From NCBI RefSeq assembly GCF_014764715.1, contig NZ_JACXXE010000007.1, positions 62,001 to 126,000 of the forward strand: a stretch of 64,000 bases of DNA, given 5' to 3'. The translations under genes and the position numbers were made by a program. Source of the stretch: Bacillus crepusculi (lineage in GTDB: Bacteria; Bacillota; Bacilli; Bacillales; Bacillaceae). The notes under the pieces are model-generated. The model did no database searches. It saw only the letters and a program-made list of their open reading frames with translations, and had not been told where the DNA came from. Numbering within the stretch: the stretch's first letter is position 1; the number at the start of each line of letters is the position of its first letter. Shown here one piece after another: positions 1-10,885 of the stretch.

Positions 1-334
1 TTTAGTGATCGGGAAAAATAAAGAGGATATGATGCTGGCACATAAGCGAATGAAAGAAATCGGCGGAGGAATCGTACTCACAGAAAACGGAAAGATATTG
101 CATGAGATACCGCTGCAATTATCAGGCTGTGCATCGGCTGAACCGTTTGAGACTGTTCTTCAGCAGATACAAACGTTACGCGAGCTGCTCATTGAGCGAG
201 GCTATCCATTTGACTGCCCAATTGATACACTTGTCTTTTTCCAAAGTACACATTTGCCATATATTCGAGTGACACCAAGAGGAATATTTGATGTCATGAA
301 AAAAACTGTACTCTTTCCGTCTATAATGCGTTAA
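1..334 (+). CDS. yerA: Adenine deaminase, C-terminal end (partial)
   Basis: This is the 3' end of a gene that begins before the window; the frame is open from base 2 and stops with TAA at 332-334. The last ~110 residues include HLPYIRVTPRGIFDV near the end, which I recognise as the C-terminal domain of the AdeC/YerA amidohydrolase family (adenine to hypoxanthine plus ammonia, purine salvage). In B. subtilis yerA lies upstream of yerC and yerD, as here, which supports the call. No catalytic metal ligands are visible because they lie upstream. B. subtilis has yerB next, but here a decayed sequence follows. Confidence 0.7.
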   Translation, partial: LVIGKNKEDMMLAHKRMKEIGGGIVLTENGKILHEIPLQLSGCASAEPFETVLQQIQTLRELLIERGYPFDCPIDTLVFFQSTHLPYIRVTPRGIFDVMKKTVLFPSIMR

Positions 335-866
335 AATATAACAGAGTGGAGCTGTATCATCTTTGCCGCATTTCTGACAGCTGTTATAGGGCAGAAGTGA
401 ACGATGGATCTCTTCACTGCCATGTAAGTGAAAATGCTTATATGGAGCTGTTGACAAAGCAGAGGGCTTTGACATGACGAGTGAAATGTCCTAATTGTAA
501 AATGAATTTGTCGGTTACGCTGGCCGACCAACATATTTTGAATGATCGAGTAAGGCGGGACGCATGTTTGTGGTCTCGCCGAGCTTTCCGCGCAACCTGG
601 ATTTTAGGGTAGACCTAATCGAGCAGAAGTGATCTGGATACCGAAAGCAAACAAGTTTGTCAGATTGTCGTACAAGGAATATGACAAAACTTGTCGAATT
701 TGTTTACGATAAAGAAGCTTCGGCTTTCGAAAGAACCTGACGGCATTTTCAGCGTAGAACCAAACCTGTCATGATTCGTTCAAAGCTCATTGCTAAGGTT
801 GAAAAAAATAGTCAGGAAAGATACCGCTTTCTCGAAAACATATTGTGCGAAGCGGTGTGCCAATAG
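335..866 (+). pseudogene. Decayed coding region of unknown family
   Basis: No intact gene fits here, yet protein-like stretches continue across frames on the plus strand. One frame runs from about 310 and reads YNALKYNRVELYHLCRISD, stops with TGA at 475, then resumes in the same frame with RVKCPNCKMNLSVTLADQHI until TAG at 610. A second frame (614-708) reads AEVIWIPKANKF. A third (702-866) has a TGA at 738 and ends with QERYRFLENILCEAVCQ before TAG at 864-866. At least three nonsense codons and two frame changes therefore separate the pieces. The CPxC pair suggests a metal-binding protein. I do not recognise the family, and it does not resemble the YerB lipoprotein expected at this spot in B. 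subtilis. Confidence 0.4.
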
Positions 867-887
867 TAAAGGAGAAGATGTATAAAG

Positions 888-1202
888 ATGCAAATTGATA
901 AATTAAGGGGCAAAAGCTTAGATCAATTATTCAACTCCATCTTATCCCTTAAAGACCTGGAAGAATGCTATCGATTCTTTGATGATTTGTGTACCATCAA
1001 TGAAATCCAATCTTTATCACAGCGTCTTGAAGTAGCCCGTATGCTTCGCGAGGGAAATACGTATCATAAAATTGAAACGGAAACAGGTGCGAGTACCGCA
1101 ACCATCTCACGTGTCAAACGCTGCTTGAACTACGGAAATGATGCCTATACGATGGCACTTGACCGCGTAGCAGAACAGCAGGCAAATGAAGAAACAAAAT
1201 AA
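888..1202 (+). CDS. yerC: YerC, TrpR-superfamily DNA-binding protein
   Basis: A 104-residue protein nearly identical to what I recall of B. subtilis YerC (YerC/YecD family, related to the Trp repressor). The helix-turn-helix lies at about residues 55-85, with the recognition-helix motif GASTATISRVKRCL. It is probably a transcription regulator; the target and ligand are not established from this sequence. The start is ATG 888; an AGGAG at 870-874 is rather far upstream (13 bases), but an earlier ATG at 878 runs into a stop at once. A strong hairpin at 1269-1292 ends the unit. Confidence 0.88.
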   Translation: MQIDKLRGKSLDQLFNSILSLKDLEECYRFFDDLCTINEIQSLSQRLEVARMLREGNTYHKIETETGASTATISRVKRCLNYGNDAYTMALDRVAEQQANEETK

Positions 1203-1268
1203 AGCAATCTTCACTGTAAACACTCTTTACTGATCAAGTAGTTTGCAGTTTTTGAAGATGAACAATTT

Positions 1269-1292
1269 GAGCCATTTCAGTTGAAATGGCTC
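1269..1292. terminator. Hairpin terminator after yerC
   Basis: A perfect 11-bp inverted repeat (GAGCCATTTCA / TGAAATGGCTC) followed by a T-rich stretch. It lies after yerC and touches the stop codon of the convergent decayed gene, so it may serve both strands. Confidence 0.8.
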
Positions 1293-1622
1293 TATTTGAT
1301 TTCATTCAATTCCCCCATAAACCATCGTTCATCTTCATAGGAAACTTCTTCTTCATCAGTGATGATTTCTTTAAAACCGATTGTTCGCATATTTTGTGAA
1401 ACAGATAAATCCCATTCTCTTTGAATGTTTCTCTAATCGGAAAGGGGAAGGACGCTTGATCTTTTTCGGTGTTCTGTTGGAAGTAATAAAATCATAAGCC
1501 ACTGGCAGAGGAAGGTGCCAGTAGTCATGATAAAAATACGCCGGAAACTCCTGCGTATTTGCTTCGATTCCTTTAATGATCTGTTGAGTCTTCCGTTTCA
1601 TTCCGCGGCCCTTTTTTTTCAC
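1292..1622 (-). pseudogene. Decayed DUF3916-family gene
   Basis: The minus strand begins with GTG at 1622 (or ATG 1601) and reads MKRKTQQIIKGIEANTQEF then AYFYHDYWHLPLP and SNRTPKKIKRP, which I recognise as the N-terminus of the DUF3916 family. Near 1450 the family signal moves to another frame, reading RNIQREWDLSVSQNMRTIG and GFKEIITDEEEVSYEDERW before TAG at 1292-1294; this matches the family C-terminus. Between the halves about 90 family residues are missing, and an in-frame TAG precedes RNIQ. The gene thus carries an internal deletion, a frame change and a nonsense codon, and should be non-functional. Confidence 0.65.
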
Positions 1623-1719
1623 GCATACTCTTTTCCCTTTCTAAATATCTAGTAAGTTCTTTATACGAGATTGGGCAAGAATGTCAACGGAAAAAGGTAC
1701 GTTTCCGCACCTTTTCAAG

Positions 1720-3300
1720 CTAGACAGATGACTCTGTCCCTGAGAACATAGGCACCTCGCTTGTCTGACCATTTTCTTGTCTATAGATAATATGTTTCTC
1801 ATTAAAATGAATAGGCGATTCAATTCCAGCCGCTGCGCATAAATTAAACAAACCTTCTCTAAGTGACAGGATATAATTGCAGACTCGGTATTTCTTTTCT
1901 TCAATGGATAAACCTTTTTGCAGCTTTGGATCAGTGGTGGCAACTCCAACTGGGCATTTATTCGTGTGGCACACTTGCGCCCGGATGCAGCCAACTGAAA
2001 ACATCAATCCTCGTGCGATATTCACAAAATCCGCTCCCATGGAAAGGGCAATTGCAATTTTATCAGGGGAGAGAAGTTTACCTGAAGCAAACAGCTTGAG
2101 CTGATCTCGAACCCCATATTTCTTCAAGATTTGATGAACCATTGGAAGAGCGGTGAAAATGGGTAGCCCTGCGGAATCTGCCAGTTCATGAAAGGAAGCC
2201 CCTGTACCGCCTTCTCCGCCATCTACTGTAATGAAATCAGGGTGCTTTCCGCTTTTTTTCATATAGCTGGCAAGCTCTTCAATCTCTTCTTTATGTCCCA
2301 CCACAAGCTTAATACCTACAGGCTTTCCGCCTATACTTCGCAGTTGTTCAATGAAGTCAAACATGGCAGGAATGGAGTGGAACATCTCGAAACGGTTCGG
2401 ACTATCAATTGATTGGTGCGGTGGCAATTTCCGAATATGCGCAATTTCTTCGGTGACTTTTTCGCCGTCAATGTGGCCGCCGCGTGTTTTTGCTCCTTGT
2501 GCGAGCTTGAGTTCAAAGGCTTTTACTTCATCATGTTCACTTTTTTTCTTAAACTCTTCAAACGAAAATGCGCCATCCTCTGTTCTCACGCCAAATAGAC
2601 CAGGACCAATCTGGCAAATGATATCGGCGCTACCTTTTAGGTGATAAGGAGAAAGTCCACCTTCACCTGTGTTCATCCATGTGCCACCAGCCATTTTTAA
2701 GCCGGAGGAGAGAGCGGTAATCGCCCGGTCGCCTAAGGAACCATAGCTCATGGCGGATTGACCAATTAATCCTTTGACACGGAAGGGTTTTTGACACGTA
2801 TGTTCACCAATGACTTGCACATCTTCTTCATGGAGGTAATAAGGTTTTGCTCCGATTTCTTTTATATGTTCACTTCTTCTAAGTAAATTATCTTGATCAA
2901 TTTGATACACTTTTGTTTGAATATTTTCGGATTGGTCGATGCGCAATTCATCTCGCTGCTTTGGAAACAGGACATTTCGAATGTAATAACCTGGCTTGTC
3001 AAAATCACGTTTTGATCCAAACCCCATCGTCCGGCTTTTGTACTTTCCAGACATGACGGCCTGCTCGTACTCTCTTCTTGAAAAAGGAAGCTCCTCTCGA
3101 TCATTTAAAAACAGATATTGGCGAAGCTCTGGTCCTATTTTTTCAAAAATGAATCGCAGCTTTCCAATGACCGGATAATTTCGCAGGACAGAATGTTCTT
3201 CCTGTTTTTCATCCCTCATCCAAATCCAGATCAATAAAATAATAGGTACAATGAAACAAATCAAAAGCAGTGCGGCTAGGACAATGAAAGTCGTTGTCAC
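1720..3300 (-). CDS. yerD: YerD, glutamate-synthase-like FMN/Fe-S protein
   Basis: A 526-residue protein with an N-terminal membrane segment (about residues 5-28, rich in I, L, V) followed by the central FMN-binding domain of ferredoxin/NADPH glutamate synthases. Visible motifs are GGEGGTGAS (FMN phosphate region) and a CIRAQVCHTNKCPVGV stretch whose three cysteines, spaced C-x5-C-x4-C, correspond to the 3Fe-4S ligands of glutamate synthases. It lacks the glutaminase domain, so it is not a complete glutamate synthase; the electron donor and real substrate are unknown. Same order (yerC, yerD) as in B. subtilis. Transcribed alone and convergent with yerC. Confidence 0.85.
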   Translation of the reverse strand: MTTTFIVLAALLLICFIVPIILLIWIWMRDEKQEEHSVLRNYPVIGKLRFIFEKIGPELRQYLFLNDREELPFSRREYEQAVMSGKYKSRTMGFGSKRDFDKPGYYIRNVLFPKQRDELRIDQSENIQTKVYQIDQDNLLRRSEHIKEIGAKPYYLHEEDVQVIGEHTCQKPFRVKGLIGQSAMSYGSLGDRAITALSSGLKMAGGTWMNTGEGGLSPYHLKGSADIICQIGPGLFGVRTEDGAFSFEEFKKKSEHDEVKAFELKLAQGAKTRGGHIDGEKVTEEIAHIRKLPPHQSIDSPNRFEMFHSIPAMFDFIEQLRSIGGKPVGIKLVVGHKEEIEELASYMKKSGKHPDFITVDGGEGGTGASFHELADSAGLPIFTALPMVHQILKKYGVRDQLKLFASGKLLSPDKIAIALSMGADFVNIARGLMFSVGCIRAQVCHTNKCPVGVATTDPKLQKGLSIEEKKYRVCNYILSLREGLFNLCAAAGIESPIHFNEKHIIYRQENGQTSEVPMFSGTESSV

Positions 3301-3380
3301 AAATATCCCCTCTTTTCTCTTTCATTGTTGTTGTTATTCCACTTTTCATTGAAAGAGAAACCACATCGGCATATTGTGAC

Positions 3381-3405
3381 GTTTAGAAATGAAAAGGCGG
3401 GGTAA
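3381..3405 (+). promoter_or_regulatory. Candidate sigma-B promoter
   Basis: GTTTAG (3381-3386), a 13-base spacer, then GGGTAA (3400-3405). The sigma-B consensus in Bacillus is GTTTAA-N12-15-GGGTAT, so ten of twelve bases agree. It ends 35 bases before the start codon of the small gene at 3440. Confidence 0.6.
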
Positions 3406-3439
3406 CTTAAAAATAAGATAACAAGGGGAGGGAACATAC

Positions 3440-3670
3440 ATGAATAAGCGTCCAAATACGTATGTACTTGCAGGATTAGGGGTTGGAGGTGCTGTATTAT
3501 TAGCAATGAAAAATAAACAGCATCTGAAAAAATGGGCAAGCATGTTCCGGTCAAATGAAAAGATTCCTGAAAAAGCCGGTCACCCTGATCCGTTAGATAT
3601 CCAAGACAACAAAATGGTCGATGAAGGGGCTATGACCTCTGTCCATTATTATAATGAAGTGAGACAATAG
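3440..3670 (+). CDS. Small protein with one membrane-like segment
   Basis: A 76-residue protein of unknown function. An apolar segment at about residues 8-23 (YVLAGLGVGGAVLLAM) is followed by a basic stretch and a polar tail ending EVRQ. The start ATG 3440 has a strong Shine-Dalgarno sequence (AGGGGAGGG) 7-8 bases upstream. The candidate sigma-B promoter at 3381-3405 suggests general-stress induction. The gene ends in a strong terminator. Its last 41 bases overlap the convergent DUF2283 gene. No family is recognised. Confidence 0.7.
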   Translation: MNKRPNTYVLAGLGVGGAVLLAMKNKQHLKKWASMFRSNEKIPEKAGHPDPLDIQDNKMVDEGAMTSVHYYNEVRQ

Positions 3671-4073
3671 TTTGAAAAAACCGTTTTGACCATTCAAAAC
3701 GGTTTTTTCTTGTCTTTCTTTTGACGTGATATCTAAGAGGATCGACAATGGTAAAACCAATCAGTCCATTGTGATCAGGCGTCGAGAATTGAAATTCGAT
3801 CCCTGATAAATGATAGGTTGAGAGAACTTCCTCATCTGTAAAACGTAACGAAAGCTCGTCCTCATAAACGGGTGTGTGCTTCAACACCTCGGCTTCTTCT
3901 GCAAATAACTCCAGCCCAGCCACTCGGCCCTCTTTGTCGATGTCTACGTTCACACATTCATTGACGTCTAATTCAATGGTTTCTTTGATTGTCCCGATTC
4001 CAAGCGGGATGAGATAGATGTATCCGGTGTTGATCGTTTGATCATATGTGATGGTTCTTTTCAAATCATTCAC
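3630..4073 (-). CDS. DUF2283-like protein
   Basis: A 147-residue protein. Residues about 8-60 (YDQTINTGYIYLI ... VDIDKEGRVAGLELF) look like the small DUF2283 fold found across bacteria, of unknown function. The start is GTG 4073; the ribosome site is weak. The last ~35 residues (RKTRKNRFEW onwards) are read through the terminator hairpin at 3675-3709 and overlap the convergent small gene, so the C-terminal tail may be a late extension or an artefact of a lost earlier stop. It may be co-transcribed with the tiny reading frame at 4143-4211. Confidence 0.6.
   Translation of the reverse strand: MNDLKRTITYDQTINTGYIYLIPLGIGTIKETIELDVNECVNVDIDKEGRVAGLELFAEEAEVLKHTPVYEDELSLRFTDEEVLSTYHLSGIEFQFSTPDHNGLIGFTIVDPLRYHVKRKTRKNRFEWSKRFFQTIVSLHYNNGQRS
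3675..3709. terminator. Bidirectional-looking hairpin terminator
   Basis: AAAAAACCGTTTTGA / TCAAAACGGTTTTTT with a CCAT loop; A-rich on the left and T-rich on the right, so it can act on both strands. It lies inside the reading frame of the convergent gene at 3630-4073. Confidence 0.85.
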
Positions 4074-4142
4074 CTGCTTGGTCGATAGTAAAATGTTCCT
4101 TTATTGTATAATATCATGTGATGAGATGAAGCAGCTCTCATT

Positions 4143-4211
4143 TCAGTTCATTATCCATCTATTGATCTCCCTCAGCTCCTCTTGAAGTGGATCTTTCCAT
4201 ATAGTCTCCAT
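4143..4211 (-). CDS. Candidate 22-residue peptide
   Basis: ATG at 4211 reads [16 protein letters not shown] and continues to TGA at 4143-4145, 22 residues in all. AGGTGAGGG lies five bases before the ATG, a good ribosome site. It ends 69 bases before the DUF2283 gene on the same strand, so it may be a leader peptide or independent microprotein. No family is recognised, and chance remains a real alternative for so short a frame. Confidence 0.35.
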   Translation of the reverse strand: METIWKDPLQEELREINRWIMN

Positions 4212-4302
4212 TAGTCCCTCACCTAGAGTTAAAATCGTTCATTTTCAAAAGAATGAAACTTTTAGCTGAAGGAGGTTACCCATTTTTTGCGGTCTCTGAT
4301 TT

Positions 4303-4311
4303 TGTTATAAT
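4303..4311 (+). promoter_or_regulatory. Extended -10 promoter of the pcrB operon
   Basis: TGTTATAAT (4303-4311) is a perfect extended -10; the -35 region is only T-rich (TTTTTG at 4284-4289). It lies 38 bases before the pcrB start, so the longer reading frame beginning at 4253 is unlikely to be the true protein. Confidence 0.6.
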
Positions 4312-4348
4312 ATTTAAATGGAATGAAACGAATGGAGGAACGTTTTTC

Positions 4349-5041
4349 ATGTATGATGTTACCGAGTGGAAGCATGTCTTTAAACTCGATCCAAATAAAG
4401 AGATTTCTGATGAACAGCTAGAAGCGATTTGCGAATCTGGTACGGATGCTATATTGATTGGCGGCAGTGACAATGTGACAGAGGACAACGTGCTCCAATT
4501 GATGTCAAAGGTTCGAAGGTTTCTTGTGCCATGTGTGCTTGAAATCTCAACACATGAGACGATTGTGCCGGGCTTCGATCTGTATTTCATCCCGACCGTT
4601 TTAAACAGCTCTCATCCGGATTGGATTGTTGGGCTTCATAAGGATGCGATGAAGGAATACGGTGATTTGATGTCAATGGAAGAGATTGTGCCAGAAGGAT
4701 ATGTGATCTTAAACGAAGATTGTAAAGCAGCCAAGCTCACAGAGGCAAAGACGGCGCTGGATATTGATGATGTACGGGCTTATGCAAGAGTGGCAGAGCA
4801 TTTGATGAAACTGCCCATTTTTTATCTAGAATACAGTGGAACGCTTGGAGATATAGAGCTTGTGAAAGAAACGAAAGCAGTGCTTCACGAAACGGTTCTT
4901 TTTTATGGTGGAGGCATTGAGAACGCAAAGCAGGCAAAGGACTTCTCGCAGCATGCAGACGTTGTCGTTGTAGGAAACGTCATTTATGACAATTTCAAAG
5001 AAGCATTAAAGACAGTGGGCGCAGTCAAAAAGTCATCATAG
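4349..5041 (+). CDS. pcrB: PcrB, heptaprenylglyceryl phosphate synthase
   Basis: A 230-residue TIM-barrel prenyltransferase of the PcrB/GGGPS family. In Bacillus it joins heptaprenyl diphosphate to sn-glycerol-1-phosphate, giving an archaeal-type ether lipid precursor; it acts in the cytosol at the membrane face. Family-like motifs include [22 protein letters not shown] and [10 protein letters not shown], the last two near the phosphate-binding loops. I chose ATG 4349 because GGAGG lies at 4334-4338 and the extended -10 element lies just upstream; the open frame continues further 5' but through the promoter. First gene of pcrB-pcrA-ligA-camS. Confidence 0.93.
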   Translation: MYDVTEWKHVFKLDPNKEISDEQLEAICESGTDAILIGGSDNVTEDNVLQLMSKVRRFLVPCVLEISTHETIVPGFDLYFIPTVLNSSHPDWIVGLHKDAMKEYGDLMSMEEIVPEGYVILNEDCKAAKLTEAKTALDIDDVRAYARVAEHLMKLPIFYLEYSGTLGDIELVKETKAVLHETVLFYGGGIENAKQAKDFSQHADVVVVGNVIYDNFKEALKTVGAVKKSS

Positions 5042-5098
5042 TCAAACAAGACGAAACGGGTTAAAATAGAACGTAAGTTCGAATTGGCGGTGAATGAA

Positions 5099-7321
5099 AT
5101 GAATGAAATATCGAATCATCTATTAGAAGGACTAAATGATGCGCAGAAAGAAGCGGTCAAAGCAACAGACGGTCCGCTACTCTTGATGGCAGGAGCAGGA
5201 AGCGGAAAGACACGGGTGCTCACACATCGAATTGCCTACTTAATGGCAGAAAAGCATGTGGCTCCGTGGAACATTTTAGCGATTACGTTTACAAATAAAG
5301 CAGCAAGAGAAATGCGTGAACGTGTCCAAGCCATTTTAGGGCCTGGTGCAGATGACATTTGGATCTCTACGTTTCACAGCATGTGTGTCCGCATTTTAAG
5401 ACGCGACATTGACCGCATTGGTGTGAATCGCAATTTCTCTATTTTAGACACATCTGATCAGCTTTCAGTGATTAAGAACATTTTAAAAGAACGGAATATC
5501 GATCCTAAAAAGTTCGATCCTCGCAGCATATTAGGATCCATCAGCAGTGCAAAAAATGAACTCATTGATGCAGAGGAATACGCAAAAACAGCCGGTGATT
5601 TCTATGATCAAGTAGTCAGCGACGTCTATGCAGATTATCAAAAACGTTTACTTAAAAACCAATCCCTTGATTTTGATGATTTGATTATGATGACGATTCG
5701 TCTGTTTGAACGCATCCCCGAAGTATTAGAGCATTACCAGCGGAAGTTCCAATACATTCATGTCGATGAGTATCAGGATACAAACAGAGCGCAGTACATG
5801 CTTGTGAAGCTGCTCGCTCAGCGTTTTCAAAATATTTGTGTCGTCGGTGACTCTGACCAGTCCATTTATCGCTGGCGCGGAGCGGATATTACAAACATTC
5901 TTTCCTTTGAAAAAGATTACCCGTCGAGTGAAGTGATTCTGCTTGAGCAAAATTACAGATCGACGAAACGCATTTTGCATGCCGCAAATACGGTCATCCA
6001 AAACAATGCGAATCGTAAACCAAAAAACCTTTGGACAGAAAATGATGAAGGAGCGAAGATTGCCTATTACCGTGCAGATAATGAATTCGGTGAAGGTCAA
6101 TTTGTTGCCGGAAAAATTCATCAGCTTTATCAAAGTGGAAAGCGCAAATTATCCGATTTTGCGATCCTCTATCGAACCAATGCACAGTCCCGTGTGATCG
6201 AGGAAACCTTATTGAAGTCAAACATTCAATACAACATTGTCGGCGGCACGAAGTTCTATGACAGAAAAGAGATCAAAGACATTTTGGCGTACTTACGACT
6301 TGTGGCAAACCCAGATGACGATATTAGCTTTGCGCGAATCGTCAACGTGCCAAAGCGCGGAATCGGTGCGACATCTGTTGATAAAATTGCGGCATATGCA
6401 CAGATGAATGACCTGTCTATGTTTGAAGCGCTTGGTCAGGTGGATTTCATTGGACTTAGTGCAAGGGCAGCCAATGCGCTTGATGAGTTCAAACAGCTCA
6501 TTGATCAAATGACGAATATGCAGGAGTATGTATCTGTCACAGAATTAACAGAAGAAATCCTCGAGAAAACAGGCTATCGTGAAGCGCTCAAGGTCGAAAA
6601 AACGATTGAAGCACAGAGTCGTTTAGAAAATATTGACGAGTTTCTCTCCGTCACAAAGAATTTTGAAGAACAAAATGAAGACAAATCGCTTGTGACCTTC
6701 CTGACAGATCTCGCCCTCGTCGCAGACATTGATAAGCTGGATGAAAATGAGGAAGAAAATCAGGATGCTGTCATCTTAATGACCCTTCACGCCGCAAAAG
6801 GTCTAGAATTCCCTGTTGTTTTCTTAATGGGGATGGAGGAAGGCGTTTTCCCGCATAGCCGTTCATTAATGGAAGATGCAGAGATGGAAGAAGAACGCCG
6901 CCTTGCATACGTAGGTATCACACGGGCTGAAGAAGAGCTTTATTTATCAAGTGCGAAGATGAGAACGCTATTCGGCCGGACAAACATGAACCTTGAATCA
7001 AGATTCATTCGAGAAATACCAGCCGATTTATTGGACAACCTAAATGAGAAAAAAGAAACGAAAACACCGTTTGGCCAAACAAGAGAAAGACCGCAAAGAC
7101 GGGGGCCAGTCTCACGTCCGCAAACTCAAACCATTCAAAACACAGGCGCCGGCAGTATTGGCTGGGCTGTGGGCGATAAAGCTGCCCATAAAAAATGGGG
7201 TGTTGGAACGGTTGTGAGTGTGAAAGGTAGTGGAGACAGTACAGAGCTTGATATTGCGTTCCCAAGCCCTACAGGCATTAAGCGTCTTCTCGCAGCATTT
7301 GCGCCAATCGAGAAGCAATAA
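5099..7321 (+). CDS. pcrA: PcrA, ATP-dependent DNA helicase
   Basis: A 740-residue superfamily 1A 3'-5' helicase (UvrD/Rep type), essential in B. subtilis for clearing RecA filaments and resolving replication-transcription conflicts. Visible motifs: Q-motif and Walker A GAGSGKT (residues 32-38), motif Ia [11 protein letters not shown], Walker [11 protein letters not shown], motif [17 protein letters not shown], motif [11 protein letters not shown], motif [11 protein letters not shown], motif [13 protein letters not shown]. The C-terminal tail ends with a Tudor-like segment ([16 protein letters not shown]) that binds RNA polymerase in the family. ATG 5099 is preferred over TTG 5084 because GGCGGTGA lies 5 bases upstream and the length then matches B. 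subtilis (739). Confidence 0.96.
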   Translation: MNEISNHLLEGLNDAQKEAVKATDGPLLLMAGAGSGKTRVLTHRIAYLMAEKHVAPWNILAITFTNKAAREMRERVQAILGPGADDIWISTFHSMCVRILRRDIDRIGVNRNFSILDTSDQLSVIKNILKERNIDPKKFDPRSILGSISSAKNELIDAEEYAKTAGDFYDQVVSDVYADYQKRLLKNQSLDFDDLIMMTIRLFERIPEVLEHYQRKFQYIHVDEYQDTNRAQYMLVKLLAQRFQNICVVGDSDQSIYRWRGADITNILSFEKDYPSSEVILLEQNYRSTKRILHAANTVIQNNANRKPKNLWTENDEGAKIAYYRADNEFGEGQFVAGKIHQLYQSGKRKLSDFAILYRTNAQSRVIEETLLKSNIQYNIVGGTKFYDRKEIKDILAYLRLVANPDDDISFARIVNVPKRGIGATSVDKIAAYAQMNDLSMFEALGQVDFIGLSARAANALDEFKQLIDQMTNMQEYVSVTELTEEILEKTGYREALKVEKTIEAQSRLENIDEFLSVTKNFEEQNEDKSLVTFLTDLALVADIDKLDENEEENQDAVILMTLHAAKGLEFPVVFLMGMEEGVFPHSRSLMEDAEMEEERRLAYVGITRAEEELYLSSAKMRTLFGRTNMNLESRFIREIPADLLDNLNEKKETKTPFGQTRERPQRRGPVSRPQTQTIQNTGAGSIGWAVGDKAAHKKWGVGTVVSVKGSGDSTELDIAFPSPTGIKRLLAAFAPIEKQ

Positions 7322-7346
7322 AACCAAAGGCTTACAAAACGGATGA

Positions 7347-9371
<2,025 letters not shown>

Positions 9372-9386
9372 GAGGAGTGTTTTCTA

Positions 9387-10574
9387 TTGAAAAAGTTGTT
9401 ATTGCTGCTGACAATGCTCACACTGGTACTGTCAGCGTGTGCACCCTTTGGGGGAAAGGACGAGGAAGAGGTCACACAAAAAACGGATGAAACAAAGGAA
9501 ACAGCCATCATCCCGATGTACAATATCTCTGACTCCTATTACAAAATGGTGCTACCGTTTAAACAAGGAGCTGCAAGAGGATTAACAGCAGAGCGTCTCA
9601 ACACACGCTTGGACATTGATGAATTTGAAACAGGACTCATGCGCCTGGCAACAGAGTCATTTAATACAAACGACTATCTTTTCCAAGAAGGACAGCATTT
9701 AGATGAGGATACCGTTCTCAGCTGGCTCGCACGCAAAAAAACAGGCAGTGATCTGAAAAAAGCAGAAAAAGAAGATAAAAACTTTAAGAATCTAGGCTTA
9801 AACCCTGCTCTACCCAGCTCAGGTTCAACAAAGTCCAAAAATGAAAATAGTCCAATCTACTTAGCTTCGATGCTAGAGCATAATTACTTAATTCGAAAAG
9901 ATAAAAATAGTTTGCAGCTTGGCGGAGTTGTCATTGGTCTTGCGCTGAACTCTGTTTACTATTACCGCGAAAATATCGGTGATCCACAGCAAGAGGTGAC
10001 CATCGATTCATCGAAAAATTCAAAGAAACTGTTGGCAGAGGGCGAAAAAATTGCTGAACAAGTGATCAAGCGAATTCGCCAAATGGATGGGCTGCAAAAA
10101 GTGCCTGTCATGATTGCCCTTTATAAGCAAGCACCAAAATCGTCCATCGTTCCAGGAAACTTTATCGCCAAAACGGATGTGAAAGCAGGCTCATCTGATA
10201 TCGGCAATTGGGATACGATCAAAGAAGAGAATGTATTTTTCCCTTCAGATAATGCGAAAAGCAGCTACAAAGATGATTCAGAGCGATTTGACCGCTTCAA
10301 GACAAAAGTAGAAGACTACTTCCCGAACTACACTGGAGTCGTCGGAACAGGCTTCTATAAAGACGGTAACCTGCAAAAAATGAAGATCGAAATTCCAATG
10401 CAGTTCTACGGAAAAACAGAAGTCGTGGCCTTCACGCAATATTTAACAGGTGAAGTCATGGATTACTATAAGAGCACAAATATAGAAATCAACATCACGT
10501 CTTCTGATCAACAAGAAGCCTTAATCACGAAAAATGCTGAAGACAAAGAACCAACTGTCCATATATATGACTAA
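9387..10574 (+). CDS. camS: CamS-family lipoprotein
   Basis: A 395-residue exported lipoprotein (YerH in B. subtilis). The signal peptide [18 protein letters not shown] has a lipobox LVLSAC, so cleavage should leave a lipid-modified Cys18. The mature part matches the CamS family, whose staphylococcal member releases a pheromone peptide from its signal sequence; the function in Bacillus is unknown. TTG 9387 is the start, with GAGGAG ten bases upstream. Last gene of the operon, ending at a terminator. Confidence 0.88.
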   Translation: MKKLLLLLTMLTLVLSACAPFGGKDEEEVTQKTDETKETAIIPMYNISDSYYKMVLPFKQGAARGLTAERLNTRLDIDEFETGLMRLATESFNTNDYLFQEGQHLDEDTVLSWLARKKTGSDLKKAEKEDKNFKNLGLNPALPSSGSTKSKNENSPIYLASMLEHNYLIRKDKNSLQLGGVVIGLALNSVYYYRENIGDPQQEVTIDSSKNSKKLLAEGEKIAEQVIKRIRQMDGLQKVPVMIALYKQAPKSSIVPGNFIAKTDVKAGSSDIGNWDTIKEENVFFPSDNAKSSYKDDSERFDRFKTKVEDYFPNYTGVVGTGFYKDGNLQKMKIEIPMQFYGKTEVVAFTQYLTGEVMDYYKSTNIEINITSSDQQEALITKNAEDKEPTVHIYD

Positions 10575-10575
10575 T

Positions 10576-10599
10576 AAAAACCGCCTTTTGGCGGTTTTT
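10576..10599 (+). terminator. Terminator of the pcrB-camS operon
   Basis: AAAAACCGCC TTTT GGCGGTTTTT: a 10-bp stem with a T run. The dispersed repeat starts at its last base. Confidence 0.9.
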
Positions 10600-10704
10600 C
10601 AGGTTAGACAATTCTTCGCACTCACCCGAAGCCCTGCGTGCCGGTGCTCACGAATCTTAAAGCCGCTCCTCGCATTAGACTTCAAGGGTTTTCATATCAC
10701 GCTG
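10600..10704 (+). repeat. Dispersed intergenic repeat, copy 1
   Basis: This stretch matches 34596-34715. The best block is 22 identical bases (10634-10655 against 34632-34653). The right end (10687-10704, ending TATCACGCTG) also matches, and similarity continues outside into GAAAAGACAAAGG. The left end (TTAGACAA ... TCGCACTC) is a degenerate form of copy 2. The element sits exactly after a terminator stem, and no protein is encoded. The rest of the 311-base gap to yerI holds no other recognisable feature. Confidence 0.75.
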
Positions 10705-10885
10705 AAAAGACAAAGGATTAAAATGAACTTAAATTTTTAGCCCTTTGTGAGCAATCTAAAAAAGGATTTTCCAAACTTTTGTCAAAGTAGATGTAGAAAC
10801 CAAGAGGAAAGGCTGGTATGTTGATGCTCGTATAATGCTGATTACCGTCATGAACATTTAAAAAGACGATAAAAGGAGAATCAGC

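Noticed and set aside
4253-4348. Longer N-terminus for PcrB
   Set aside because: The extra 32 codons contain the extended -10 promoter, and the ATG at 4349 has a good ribosome site and the family N-terminus.
10534-10740. Plus-strand frame through the terminator and repeat after camS
   Set aside because: It starts inside camS and runs through a terminator and a repeat; no ribosome site and no conservation expected.
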